A stretch of 64,000 nucleotides of DNA from Sediminicola arcticus (GTDB lineage: Bacteria; Bacteroidota; Bacteroidia; Flavobacteriales; Flavobacteriaceae), in NCBI RefSeq assembly GCF_040566695.1, contig NZ_JBEXAE010000003.1, forward strand, positions 248,001 through 312,000. The letters run 5' to 3'. The position numbers and the translations under genes were made by a program. How positions within the stretch are numbered: position 1 is the first letter of the stretch; each line of letters opens with the position of its first letter. Below are positions 8,472-17,139 of this stretch, piece after piece. The notes under the pieces were generated by a model, which ran no database searches, was not told the origin of the DNA, and worked only from the letters and a program-made list of their open reading frames with translations.

Positions 8472-9242
8472 TTATTTTTCTCCTTGCATGTCATCTGGAA
8501 ACGTGAAAGCTCCATCCTCTATTGAGGGATTAAGTACAATACTCTTTATTGTTAAGGGACTTCCAGGTTGTCCTTTAACTCCTTGGGTCATGGAAAATGG
8601 AAAATACAAACCGTCAACTTCTTGGTAGTCACTCATGGTAACTTCTGATGTCATTCCTTTATCTGGACCTGATTTAACTTCTGATTGTACGGCTATGGGT
8701 ACAAAATTTTCAGTATCAAAGAAGTAGAAGGAAACATCTTCTTCTTGTATACCATCAACCGTGATTGGTTCTTTAACCAACTTAATTTTAAATGTTTCTG
8801 CTCCGTCTATGGTTTCTTTACCCATTAATTCAACAGTATATCCTTTTTCCTTGTAATCGATGAATGAATCTGGGAAATCATTGGCATTCAATTTAAAATT
8901 AGCGGTAGCTTCTGCATCACTTTTTTCTGCCTTCATCGTCATAAAGTTATGACTCCATAAGGTGCTGCCATCAAATACCCCCTGTTTAATCTCCTTACCT
9001 TGAAAATTAATTACGGTCATTTGTCGTCCATCGTTTAATTGTAAAATTTCTAAAGGTATTTCCATACCTCCCTGACTTACCTTAGCAGTCATCTTTACAC
9101 CTTTAATACTTTTCATTTTTTCCAATCCTCCAATATTTTCAAAATAATTGGCTAGTATTTCATCTGCCGTTTGGGCTTGAATGGGCACCAAAAAAGAAAA
9201 AAGTAAGGCAGCTACACTGGTTTTTAATGTCTTCATTTCCAT
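8472..9242 (-). CDS. LolA-like periplasmic protein (outer-membrane lipoprotein-sorting type)
   Basis: A 256-residue exported protein with the signal peptide MKTLKTSVAALLFSFLVPIQAQ (the ATG at 9236 or 9242 can both serve). The mature part opens TADEILANYFENIGGLEKMKSIKGV, a pattern common to the LolA/LolB-like 'outer membrane lipoprotein-sorting protein' group in Bacteroidota, followed by alternating beta strands (FKIKLVKEPI, SFYFFDTENFVPIAV, SDYQEVDGLYFPFSM). This suggests a lipid- or lipoprotein-binding half-barrel. It is probably not the main LolA, because the domain is longer and the gene sits next to a BNR-repeat secreted protein. An intrinsic terminator follows it. Confidence 0.7.
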   Translation of the reverse strand: MEMKTLKTSVAALLFSFLVPIQAQTADEILANYFENIGGLEKMKSIKGVKMTAKVSQGGMEIPLEILQLNDGRQMTVINFQGKEIKQGVFDGSTLWSHNFMTMKAEKSDAEATANFKLNANDFPDSFIDYKEKGYTVELMGKETIDGAETFKIKLVKEPITVDGIQEEDVSFYFFDTENFVPIAVQSEVKSGPDKGMTSEVTMSDYQEVDGLYFPFSMTQGVKGQPGSPLTIKSIVLNPSIEDGAFTFPDDMQGEK

Positions 9243-9408
9243 TAGATTTATAGTATATGATTAGTAGCTTTTTACATGTATTGTTACAGCTATATTCAAA
9301 AATATCTTAATTTTTTTTAACATCTAGAAGTATTGTAGTTAAAATCGTCATAAGTATTCAAGCCTAACCTTCGATATTTTTAACTTTAATCGAAAATGTA
9401 GCGATACC

Positions 9409-10761
9409 ATGAAAAAATCAATAAATCCTTACAATCAAAGAGAAGAATATCAGTTCAAAGAACTTAATATAACTGAGATTGAAGATAAACTCAATCTGGC
9501 GGCAGAGACGTTTATAAAATGGCGTAAAACCAATTTTCAGGATAGAGCCAAATTCATGTATAAGGCTGCGGAAGAATTAAAGAAACATAAACAAGAATAT
9601 GCAGAAGTGATAACCAAAGAAATGGGTAAACCTATTAGTCAGGCTATCTCAGAAGTAGAAAAATGCGCTTGGGTATGTGAATATTATGCTGAACATGCAG
9701 CTTCTCAATTAAAAGACGAAATTATTGACACCGATGCCGAAGAAAGCTACGTTAGTTTGGAGCCTATAGGAGTGTTATTGGCCGTTATGCCTTGGAATTA
9801 TCCCTTTTGGCAGGTATTCAGGTTTGCTGCACCTGCTCTAATGGCGGGTAATATTGGAGTACTAAAACACGCCTCCAACACGATGAAATCTGGGGAATTG
9901 ATACAGCAGGTATTTAATAGGGCAGGTTTTCCAGAGGGGTGTTTTCAAAATTTGATAATTGGTAGTGATAAGATTGAGGGGATTATTAAAAATGATCATA
10001 TAAAAGCGGTTACCTTAACAGGAAGTAAACCGGCCGGCTCTTCAGTAGCTTCCATAGCTGGAAAGAGCATAAAAAAATCTGTATTGGAACTTGGGGGGAG
10101 CAATGCCCTAGTTGTATTTAATGATGCTGATCTTGAAATGGCAGTACAAACATGTGTCAATGCAAGATTCCAAAATACAGGTCAAAGCTGCATTGCTGGT
10201 AAAAGACTACTTCTGCAAAAAGAGATAGCCGAGGAATTTACCAATAAATTCAAAACCCAAGTCTCTCAGTTAAAATCTGGGGACCCTATGGACAAGGATA
10301 CCTATATTGGAGTAATGGCGAAAGAAGATTTGGCCAAGGAATTGGAGGATCAGATCAATACATCCATAGCCATGGGAGCAAAATTAGTCTTGGGAGGTAA
10401 ACGACGAGGGACATTTTTTGAACCTACAGTTTTAACTCAGGTTACTAAGGAAATGCCCGTTTTTAAAGAAGAAACATTTGGACCTGCTATTGGCATAACC
10501 ATTTTTGATAATGAAGAAGAGGCTGTTTCCCTAGTAAATTCTTCCATTTTTGGTCTTGGCGTCTCAATATTTACAAAAGACATACAAAAGGCAAAACGTT
10601 TGGTGCCACAATTTGATGATGGAGCGGTTTTTGTAAACGAACTGGTGAAAAGCGATCCAAGACTTCCATTTGGTGGAACTAAGATATCTGGCTATGGTCG
10701 AGAACTATCCTCGCATGGGATCATGGAGTTTATTAATAAAAAAACGGTATATATAAAATGA
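9409..10761 (+). CDS. NAD(P)-dependent aldehyde dehydrogenase (succinate-semialdehyde type)
   Basis: Soluble aldehyde dehydrogenase of 450 residues. Catalytic features: N130 in MPWNYPFWQ, E227 in VLELGGSNAL and the nucleophile C261 in NTGQSCIAG; the cofactor-binding stretch is TLTGSKPAGSSV. The slightly short length, the PWNYPFWQ motif and the SGYGRELSSHGI ending fit the succinate-semialdehyde dehydrogenase (GabD/Sad-like) group, but substrate cannot be read from sequence. No catabolic partner gene is adjacent. It is monocistronic, with 166 bp of upstream DNA divergent from the LolA-like gene; TAACTTTA at 9381 is one base off a -7 box. Confidence 0.9.
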   Translation: MKKSINPYNQREEYQFKELNITEIEDKLNLAAETFIKWRKTNFQDRAKFMYKAAEELKKHKQEYAEVITKEMGKPISQAISEVEKCAWVCEYYAEHAASQLKDEIIDTDAEESYVSLEPIGVLLAVMPWNYPFWQVFRFAAPALMAGNIGVLKHASNTMKSGELIQQVFNRAGFPEGCFQNLIIGSDKIEGIIKNDHIKAVTLTGSKPAGSSVASIAGKSIKKSVLELGGSNALVVFNDADLEMAVQTCVNARFQNTGQSCIAGKRLLLQKEIAEEFTNKFKTQVSQLKSGDPMDKDTYIGVMAKEDLAKELEDQINTSIAMGAKLVLGGKRRGTFFEPTVLTQVTKEMPVFKEETFGPAIGITIFDNEEEAVSLVNSSIFGLGVSIFTKDIQKAKRLVPQFDDGAVFVNELVKSDPRLPFGGTKISGYGRELSSHGIMEFINKKTVYIK

Positions 10762-10874
10762 TAATTTCGGCAATACTATTTTGTCAATAATTTGTTTTAA
10801 GGTCATTAATATTCTAAATTCATATTTCTGCCCTACAATCCAATTCCATGTTATTTTTTAATTAGAAAGTCGAC

Positions 10875-10882
10875 TAATTTTG
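10875..10882 (+). promoter_or_regulatory. Candidate -7 box for the thioesterase gene
   Basis: TAATTTTG matches TAnnTTTG and ends 17 nt before the ATG at 10900. The -33 region has no clear TTG. Confidence 0.4.
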
Positions 10883-10899
10883 AAGTTAAATAGCGAATT

Positions 10900-11295
10900 A
10901 TGAGATTTCATACTAGAAAATGGGTGAAGCCCGAAGATTTAAATGCAAATGAAACCCTATTTGGAGGCAGATTACTTGCTTGGATTGATGAAGAGGCTGC
11001 TTTATACAGTATTATTCAGCTCGAAAGTAAAAAAGTGGTTACCAAATATATGTCGGAAATTAATTTTATGAGCACGGCAGAAAAAGGAGATATTATTGAA
11101 ATAGGGATTGAAGTGGTTAAATTTGGAAAATCGTCATTGACTTTAAATTGTGAAGTCCGCAATAAGATGACACGTGAAACAATAGTAACAGTAGACAATA
11201 TTATCATGGTGAATCTAGGAGCAGATGGCAAGCCTTCATCTCATGGGAAAACCAAAATAGAGTATGTAAAAGATAGACTAGCGGCCGAAAATTAA
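10900..11295 (+). CDS. Acyl-CoA thioesterase, hotdog fold (YciA/BACH-like)
   Basis: Single-hotdog-domain thioesterase of 131 residues hydrolysing acyl-CoA in the cytoplasm. The stretch NANETLFGGRLLAWIDEEAA carries the usual Asn and the Gly-Gly before the hotdog helix, with the acidic residue of the active site in IDEEAA; the strand VTKYMSEINFMSTAEKGDIIEIG follows, as in YciA/cytosolic acyl-CoA hydrolases. Its last four bases overlap the stop of the convergent dipeptidase gene. Confidence 0.87.
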   Translation: MRFHTRKWVKPEDLNANETLFGGRLLAWIDEEAALYSIIQLESKKVVTKYMSEINFMSTAEKGDIIEIGIEVVKFGKSSLTLNCEVRNKMTRETIVTVDNIIMVNLGADGKPSSHGKTKIEYVKDRLAAEN

Positions 11296-12581
11296 TTTTC
11301 AGCCCAGTTTTTTGCTATGGCCTGTACTTCATCGAGCACCCTTAAAAGGTTTCCTCCCCATAATTTTGCAATTTCTTCTTCCGTATACCCTCTTTTTATC
11401 AATTCTAAGGTCACATTAAAGGTTTCTGAAGCATCGTCCCATCCTTCAATACCTCCACCACCATCAAAATCGGAGCTAATCCCTACGTGATCAACGCCTA
11501 TTAATTTCACCAAATAATCAATATGATTTGCAAAATCAGCCACATTTATAGCTTCTGGGGCATTTTTATCTTCCGCGGCCTGTAGTTTGGCCAGTTTTAA
11601 AACTTTAGGATAACTGGCCATGAAAACCGACCTTTGAACATCTGATAAATCAGCCAATTGAGATCTTTCGTACCAATCAATACCTAAAGAATCAGCTATC
11701 TTTGAATAGAGCTCTTTCAGATATGTCGCTCTAGCCTCATGTTTATCTGTGTTCAGATAGGAACTAAAAGCTACGGTCTGTACAACACCCCCATTTTTTT
11801 TCAATAGTAATAATTGCTCATCGTCCAAATTACGACTGTGATCACACAATGCCCTTGCCGATGAGTGTGAAGCAATAATTGGGGCTTTGGAAAGTGCCAC
11901 CATTTGCTCCATAGAAGATTTTGATGGATGGGATACATCTATCATAATTCCTAACCTATTCATCTCAATAACAGCCTTTTTTCCTAACTCACTTAAACCG
12001 TTATATAGCCATATACTATCTTTTTCTCCTGTATTAGAATCACAAAATTGACTATGTCCATTGTGAGATAGGGAAATATATCTTGCTCCTAGACGATGGA
12101 ATTTTTCAAAATTGGAAAGATCCTCTCCAAGGGGATAGGCATTTTCTACTCCTATCATGGCTACTTTTTTTCCAGACTTGGAAATGCGACGTACATCGTT
12201 GGAGGTCAAAGCCAATTCAATTTCATCAGGCGCTATGACTTCACAGAGTCTATGAATTGCTTCAAATTTTGACATTGCGTTTTCTGATGCCTTTTTGTAT
12301 CCTTGCGCATTTAGCGAATCCTGTCCCGTATAGACGATTAACCAAGAGACATCTAGGCCGCCTTCCGTCATTTTTGGGAGATTTACCTGGGTATCTAAAT
12401 TTTGTGAGTAATTAATGCTATCAGTAAAATTATCAACATTTATATCATTGTGGGTATCTATGGTTATTACCTTTTCGTGAATTCTATGGGCTTTTTCCAA
12501 AAGACTTTCTGTAATTTCTTTTTTCTCTTCTTTACAAGAAATTACGGTTAAAATGCATATAAATACGATAAATTGCTTCAT
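11292..12581 (-). CDS. M19 (renal-type) membrane dipeptidase, lipoprotein
   Basis: Zinc dipeptidase of peptidase family M19, anchored as a lipoprotein. The frame is open to 12626, but the ATG at 12581 is chosen because it opens a lipoprotein signal (MKQFIVFICILTVISC, lipid Cys16) that would otherwise be buried. Zinc ligands include H44 and D46 in IDTHNDI; the later histidines occur in DVSHPS and IIASHSSARAL. The C-terminal part holds VDHVGISSDFDGGGG, a family hallmark. Mature length ~414 residues, normal. It probably cleaves dipeptides (or D-amino-acid dipeptides) at the periplasmic face or cell surface. No operon partner. Confidence 0.93.
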   Translation of the reverse strand: MKQFIVFICILTVISCKEEKKEITESLLEKAHRIHEKVITIDTHNDINVDNFTDSINYSQNLDTQVNLPKMTEGGLDVSWLIVYTGQDSLNAQGYKKASENAMSKFEAIHRLCEVIAPDEIELALTSNDVRRISKSGKKVAMIGVENAYPLGEDLSNFEKFHRLGARYISLSHNGHSQFCDSNTGEKDSIWLYNGLSELGKKAVIEMNRLGIMIDVSHPSKSSMEQMVALSKAPIIASHSSARALCDHSRNLDDEQLLLLKKNGGVVQTVAFSSYLNTDKHEARATYLKELYSKIADSLGIDWYERSQLADLSDVQRSVFMASYPKVLKLAKLQAAEDKNAPEAINVADFANHIDYLVKLIGVDHVGISSDFDGGGGIEGWDDASETFNVTLELIKRGYTEEEIAKLWGGNLLRVLDEVQAIAKNWAEN

Positions 12582-12760
12582 GATAATTGGTTTTATACAT
12601 ACAAATAACGCAATTTGACAACACAAAAGGAAGTGTAGATAACATTTAATTGGCTAAACTATAGAGAAAGGTGATATTTAATTGACCAAACTTAACACTA
12701 TTTGTGGCACTTGAATTTTGAATTCGCTTAATAAAGCAAAAAAACCAAATCCATTACTCA

Positions 12761-14560
12761 TTGAAATCAAAAAACGTAGCATACCACTTATCCGACTTAG
12801 AATCTAAACTGAGTAATCTTTCTTTTGAAAAATTGACTTCTGAAGAGGCTACCCAATTGAAAAAATCATTTAATTCATTAAAAAGTAGCCTTGAAGAAAA
12901 GCTTATCGGCACTGTTTCTGCTCATGCTTCTGGCACGTACAGAGTTCAGGGAACAGAAATGGGCTTACTTCCTAAAAAAGACACTTCCATTAAAGCATCT
13001 ACCCATCATCTAAAAAGCACGGGAGAGCATTTAGTTGCCATGGCAAGTCATGAAATAAGAACACCCCTAAACGGAATTATAGGATTTACTGATTTATTGA
13101 AGGAAAGTGAGCTTTCAGTGGAACAAAAGCAGCAGGTCTCTGCAATACAATCAGCTTCCTACAATCTCATGGACATTATCAATGAATTATTGGAATATTC
13201 CAAACTTTCAGCTGGTCTAGAGCATTTTGAAGCTGTGAATTTTAATTTTTACAGTTTAGTTAGGGATGTTATGTATCTCTGTAATATCCTAATCATGGAT
13301 AAAGATGTGAAGCTGGAAGTGGATATGGACACCAAAATTCCAGAAATGTTGGTGGGAGATCCCTCCAAACTGTCTCAAATCCTCCTAAATCTCATTGGCA
13401 ATGCCATAAAGTTTGTTAATAAGGGAGATATCCACCTTAAAATTCATGCCAAAAAGCAAAACAATAAGGATATTGTGTTGGATTTCAATATTATAGATAC
13501 AGGCATAGGAATTTCCGAAAATAATATTGAGCATATTTTTGATGTTTTTAGACAAGCGGAAAATGATACTTTTAAGAAGTATGGCTGTTCTGGCTTAGGC
13601 CTCAACATAGTCAAACAAATAATTAAAAACCTTAATGGTAATATAAATGTTTCTAGTAAGTTAGGAGAAGGTACTACCTTTAATTTTGAGCTTCCTTTTG
13701 TTATTGGAGTCGAGATGTTAAATGAAACTGAGCAAGAGAAAAAAGTAACCAACACGAATAGGAAGGACCAAGTAAAGGGTATGCAGATCCTTGTTTTTGA
13801 GGATAATCTTCTGAACCAAAAACTTATAGAACAAAGGCTAAAAAGTTGGGGTTGTTTGGTACACGTTACAGATGATGCCAAATATGGTCTAAACATATTG
13901 GAAAACAACAATATAGATTTGGTTTTCATGGATCTGAGGATGCCTATAATGAATGGGTTCGAAGTAACCAGGAAAATAAGAAGCAGCAGAAATACCTATG
14001 TGAGTCAAATTCCAATCATTGCTTTAACGGCCGACTTTTCTATCAAGGATAAGGAACAATGCAGGGATAATGGTATCAATGATTATATTCTAAAACCTTA
14101 TAGTCCAGATGAATTATTGATGAAACTAACTTCTAATAGAGCAGAGATGAAGATGAATGATATGATTGCCTCTAGGATTGGAGACCCTTCTAGAGAAATT
14201 ATAAATGATGAAACACCAAAAATAGACCTCAAAATAATATTAGAGGAATGTATGGGTGAATTGGACCTGTTGGAAGAGCTTATCTCTCTTTACAAACAAA
14301 ATGCATTCGAATTCATTGGTAAGGTGAAACACTATTTAAAGCTGAAAGATTTTAAAAATATTCAATTTGCAGCGCATAAAATAAAATCGGGTTTAGCCAT
14401 GATGCAAACCTTCAGTTTACATTCTATAGTTGATCAAATTCACAAAACCTGCAACACAGATAAGGATTTAAAATACCTAGAATTTTTGTACAATTGTTTT
14501 TTGGAAGAGTACCCAGTAGTTGTAAATGCAATTGAAATAGAACTGAAAAAATTAAAATAA
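12761..14560 (+). CDS. Soluble hybrid histidine kinase (HisKA-HATPase-REC-HPt)
   Basis: A 599-residue phosphorelay protein with four signalling modules and no transmembrane segment or PAS domain. HisKA: phospho-acceptor H97 in MASHEIRTPLNG. HATPase: N box around N210/N214 (LLNLIGNAIKF), G1 DTGIG at 246-250, G2 GCSGLGL at 275-281. REC: D348 in VFEDN, phospho-acceptor D391 in VFMDLRMP, K445. HPt: H539 in AAHKIKSG. The first ~85 residues are a helical segment of unknown role that may be the sensor. The start is TTG; no good ATG precedes it and the next ATG would remove part of this segment. A putative HEAT-like protein follows 25 bp downstream. All phosphate-transfer residues are intact. Confidence 0.9.
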   Translation: MKSKNVAYHLSDLESKLSNLSFEKLTSEEATQLKKSFNSLKSSLEEKLIGTVSAHASGTYRVQGTEMGLLPKKDTSIKASTHHLKSTGEHLVAMASHEIRTPLNGIIGFTDLLKESELSVEQKQQVSAIQSASYNLMDIINELLEYSKLSAGLEHFEAVNFNFYSLVRDVMYLCNILIMDKDVKLEVDMDTKIPEMLVGDPSKLSQILLNLIGNAIKFVNKGDIHLKIHAKKQNNKDIVLDFNIIDTGIGISENNIEHIFDVFRQAENDTFKKYGCSGLGLNIVKQIIKNLNGNINVSSKLGEGTTFNFELPFVIGVEMLNETEQEKKVTNTNRKDQVKGMQILVFEDNLLNQKLIEQRLKSWGCLVHVTDDAKYGLNILENNNIDLVFMDLRMPIMNGFEVTRKIRSSRNTYVSQIPIIALTADFSIKDKEQCRDNGINDYILKPYSPDELLMKLTSNRAEMKMNDMIASRIGDPSREIINDETPKIDLKIILEECMGELDLLEELISLYKQNAFEFIGKVKHYLKLKDFKNIQFAAHKIKSGLAMMQTFSLHSIVDQIHKTCNTDKDLKYLEFLYNCFLEEYPVVVNAIEIELKKLK

Positions 14561-14585
14561 GGACTTAACTTAAGATTCATAATTC

Positions 14586-15635
14586 ATGAAAAAAAATAAA
14601 AGGAATAAACTGTCAAAAGAGTCCTTTACCTTAAGAATGGATGATCTAAAAAATTTAGAAGTAATATCAGATGAAATACTTTATTCATTGGATTTTGAAT
14701 CTTTGGAAAAGTTTATAAATGACACATCAGATATAGAGCATTTTATAGAATTGAAAAAAGAAGAGCTTGAAGTAAGGGCAAAACCAGATTTTAATGGTTT
14801 ACGTTTAGAAAAGGGTAGGTCTACTGCTACCGATGCGTTCTATGAGGATATTTTTTCTATAAAGGACGATTGTGACAAGAATATCTTATTAGACACCATA
14901 TTTGAAGCAGGTGATGAAAGAGAGATTCCCATTTTAAAGCAAATCATAGTTAACGAAGATAATTTAGGCATTCGCGAGAAAGCACTAAAAATATTAAATG
15001 GGATAACTGTTGAAAACTATTGGTTTTCTGAAGAAGAGGGAGCTGTACTGGAAATAGATAAAATAAGGAAGCGGTGTATCTTTAAGCCTCTTTTTGAAAT
15101 TGCAGACTTTAATACCAAATTAATTTTATTGGAGCAAATTGCGGAAATAGGTGATAGTAAAGAAATGATCTTTCTTGATACAATAGATACCTCCAATAAT
15201 GTGATCCTCAAGAAAAAAGTTAAACGAACCAAAATCCAATTAGCTGAAAAATTAAATTTAAAAGGTTCTAACGTTGTTCTAGATAATAATAATAAAATTG
15301 GGCAAACGAATACAGAAGAATCCATTCATTTTTTTGGAACTAAGTGCCTTGAACAGAAAATGGCTATACAACCTATTAAAGATTTCCATAGCATAAAAAG
15401 TAAAATGCCTTTAAGTCTAACTGATTTACTTGAAACACTAAAAATAAAAGAATCCCCTTCTTCTGACATACTGAATATTCAATTTAAATTGGATGCTGTG
15501 AAGGTGAGAGATACTATGACTTCTAATGACCATAGTAAGCGTAAACCTATGATTACCAAACCCAATTCACTTCTTATGAAGCTAGCATCTCAACTAAAAA
15601 TAAATTTATGCAGATGGATAGTGGTTAAAAAATAG
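14586..15635 (+). CDS. Hypothetical protein with HEAT-like helical repeats
   Basis: 349 residues, no signal peptide, no membrane segment. The middle (about 95-215) reads as paired helices similar to HEAT repeats (DEREIPILKQIIVNED, NLGIREKALKIL, LILLEQIAEIGDSKEMIFL), which usually form protein-binding scaffolds. The C-terminal third is low in recognisable structure and lysine rich. I do not know a homologue by name. It begins 25 bp after the hybrid kinase and is likely co-transcribed, so a role as a kinase partner is possible but unproven. Confidence 0.65.
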   Translation: MKKNKRNKLSKESFTLRMDDLKNLEVISDEILYSLDFESLEKFINDTSDIEHFIELKKEELEVRAKPDFNGLRLEKGRSTATDAFYEDIFSIKDDCDKNILLDTIFEAGDEREIPILKQIIVNEDNLGIREKALKILNGITVENYWFSEEEGAVLEIDKIRKRCIFKPLFEIADFNTKLILLEQIAEIGDSKEMIFLDTIDTSNNVILKKKVKRTKIQLAEKLNLKGSNVVLDNNNKIGQTNTEESIHFFGTKCLEQKMAIQPIKDFHSIKSKMPLSLTDLLETLKIKESPSSDILNIQFKLDAVKVRDTMTSNDHSKRKPMITKPNSLLMKLASQLKINLCRWIVVKK

Positions 15636-15776
15636 ACTACCAATGCACATTAGTATGTTTACAACAAAAAAAAGCATCTTCACCACAAAAAATTTTTTCG
15701 TCGGTAGTAAATAAATAAATTTATTAAATAGTTTTAAAGTCCCAAGTTTAAATTAATTAAAAACCCGAAATTAATT

Positions 15777-15875
15777 ATGTTATACGACACCTACGGAGAG
15801 GAATACTTAATCTTCCTTAAAGATTTAAATGAAATTTTAAGTTTAAACGAATTGGTGGAGTTAGACTATTTATAG
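15777..15875 (+). CDS. Micro-ORF 1, 32 aa, DLNEIL-type peptide
   Basis: ATG TTA TAC GAC through TAG at 15873. The peptide contains EEYLIFLKDLNEILSLNEL, an acidic, leucine-rich amphipathic helix with no signal peptide and no cysteines. A second micro-ORF 31 bp downstream encodes the same core (YLxF[LM][KQ]DLNEIL), and base changes between the two are mostly synonymous or conservative, which supports real coding. The sequence before both ATGs is also similar (aacccgaaattaatt / aatcccaaatt). The function is unknown; no maturase, transporter or peptidase gene is adjacent. It follows the kinase/HEAT pair and precedes a strong terminator. Confidence 0.55.
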   Translation: MLYDTYGEEYLIFLKDLNEILSLNELVELDYL

Positions 15876-15906
15876 TCAAATAACATCATACCTAAAATCC
15901 CAAATT

Positions 15907-16008
15907 ATGGCAAACCTAAATCAAGACAACGCAGCTTACTTAAGTTTTATGCAAGATTTAAATGAAATCTTAGTCAATTTCAATATCAATAAAATAAATT
16001 ATTCTTAG
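15907..16008 (+). CDS. Micro-ORF 2, 33 aa, paralogue of micro-ORF 1
   Basis: ATG GCA AAC CTA through TAG at 16006. The core AAYLSFMQDLNEILVNF matches micro-ORF 1 at YL-F--DLNEIL. Codon comparison: Phe TTC/TTT and Ile ATT/ATC are synonymous, Leu/Met and Lys/Gln are conservative, while Asp-Leu-Asn-Glu is unchanged. The pair lies in different frames, so this is not one broken gene. A 15-bp-stem terminator starts 18 bp after the stop. I know no named family. Confidence 0.55.
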   Translation: MANLNQDNAAYLSFMQDLNEILVNFNINKINYS

Positions 16009-16026
16009 TGGAGAATATGAACCACT

Positions 16027-16062
16027 AAAAAAAGGAGCACCCAATAAGGTGCTCCTTTTTTT
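16027..16062. terminator. Strong intrinsic terminator after the micro-ORFs
   Basis: AAAAAAAGGAGCACC, loop CAATAA, GGTGCTCCTTTTTTT: a perfect 15-bp stem. It serves the plus-strand micro-ORFs and, because it also has a T-tract in reverse, the minus-strand rpoD gene ending at 16085. Confidence 0.93.
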
Positions 16063-16084
16063 GTAAAATATTATGTGACAACAA

Positions 16085-16948
16085 TTATCCCAAATAGGTT
16101 TTTAAGATCTTACTTCTAGAATTGTGTCTTAGCTTTCTAATAGCCTTTTCTCTTATTTGTCTAACTCTTTCCCTTGTCAAATCAAAAGTCAGCCCTATCT
16201 CAGCCAAGGTCATGGAGTGTTGATCCCCAATCCCGTAATATAGTTTTACCACATCGGCTTCTCTTTGTGACAATGTTTCCAATGCCCTAACAATTTCGAT
16301 ATTTAGAGATTGAAGCAATAGTTGCTTATCTGGGTTAGGTGATTCTCCCGATCGTAATACATCGTACAGGTTGGAATTCTCTCCTTCTATCAAAGGGGCA
16401 TCCATGCTTACGTGCCGACCGGAGTTTTTCATAGATTGCTTAACCTCACTCACGGAAAGATCTAATTCTTTGGCTATTTCCTCGGCAGAAGGCGGACGCT
16501 CATGTGATTGTTCTAAATAGGAAAATGCTTTTTTAATCTTATTAATGGAACCAATCTTATTCAATGGTAGCCTCACAATTCTTGACTGTTCTGCCAAAGC
16601 CTGAAGAATAGATTGTCTGATCCACCAAACAGCATAAGATATAAACTTAAATCCCCTAGTCTCATCAAAACGTTTAGCTGCCTTTACCAGTCCTACATTT
16701 CCCTCATTGATCAAATCCGGTAATTTTAATCCTTGGTTTTGATACTGCTTAGCTACAGAAACAACAAATCTTAAATTCGCTGTAGTCAACTTATTTAAGG
16801 CCACTTGATCACCCTCTCTTATCTTTTGTGCCAGCTCCACTTCTTCATTTGCAGTAATCATGCCTATTTTGCTGATATCTTGCAAGTACTTATCCAATGA
16901 TTTTGATTCTCTGTTAGTTACCTGCTTGATGATCTTTAGTTGCCTCAT
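16085..16948 (-). CDS. rpoD: Primary RNA polymerase sigma factor (RpoD/SigA type, short Bacteroidota form)
   Basis: Housekeeping sigma-70 that directs transcription of most genes. At 287 residues it lacks region 1.1 and has the short linker usual in Bacteroidota. Region 1.2/2: DKYLQDISKIGMITANEEVELA and LTTANLRFVVSVAKQYQNQGLKLPDLINEGNVGLVKAA with FKFISYAVWWIRQSI (2.3-2.4). Region 3: GSINKIKKAFSYLE and PSAEEIAKELDLSVSEV. Region 4: LSQREADVVKLYYGIG and TFDLTRERVRQIREKAIRKLR. It is transcribed alone. Confidence 0.95.
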   Translation of the reverse strand: MRQLKIIKQVTNRESKSLDKYLQDISKIGMITANEEVELAQKIREGDQVALNKLTTANLRFVVSVAKQYQNQGLKLPDLINEGNVGLVKAAKRFDETRGFKFISYAVWWIRQSILQALAEQSRIVRLPLNKIGSINKIKKAFSYLEQSHERPPSAEEIAKELDLSVSEVKQSMKNSGRHVSMDAPLIEGENSNLYDVLRSGESPNPDKQLLLQSLNIEIVRALETLSQREADVVKLYYGIGDQHSMTLAEIGLTFDLTRERVRQIREKAIRKLRHNSRSKILKTYLG

Positions 16949-17081
16949 ATATGGATTTTGTTTTAGAAAGTTTACAAGTTTATATTATACTCTTTTTTTA
17001 GCGATAATCCAAAAAACATCGGTATTTAACCCCTCTTTTTATGAAAAATTTAAGGTTTTTACGGAAATACGCTAAAATATG

Positions 17082-17111
17082 TTCGAATTATTTAATCAAA
17101 CTGTACTTTTG
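17082..17111 (+). promoter_or_regulatory. Candidate promoter of the DUF6155 gene
   Basis: TTC at 17082-17084 (one base off TTG), a 19-nt spacer, then TACTTTTG at 17104-17111, a full TAnnTTTG match. The ATG is 28 nt downstream. Confidence 0.5.
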
Positions 17112-17139
17112 AAGGAATAATTATGGGTATAATTTCAAA

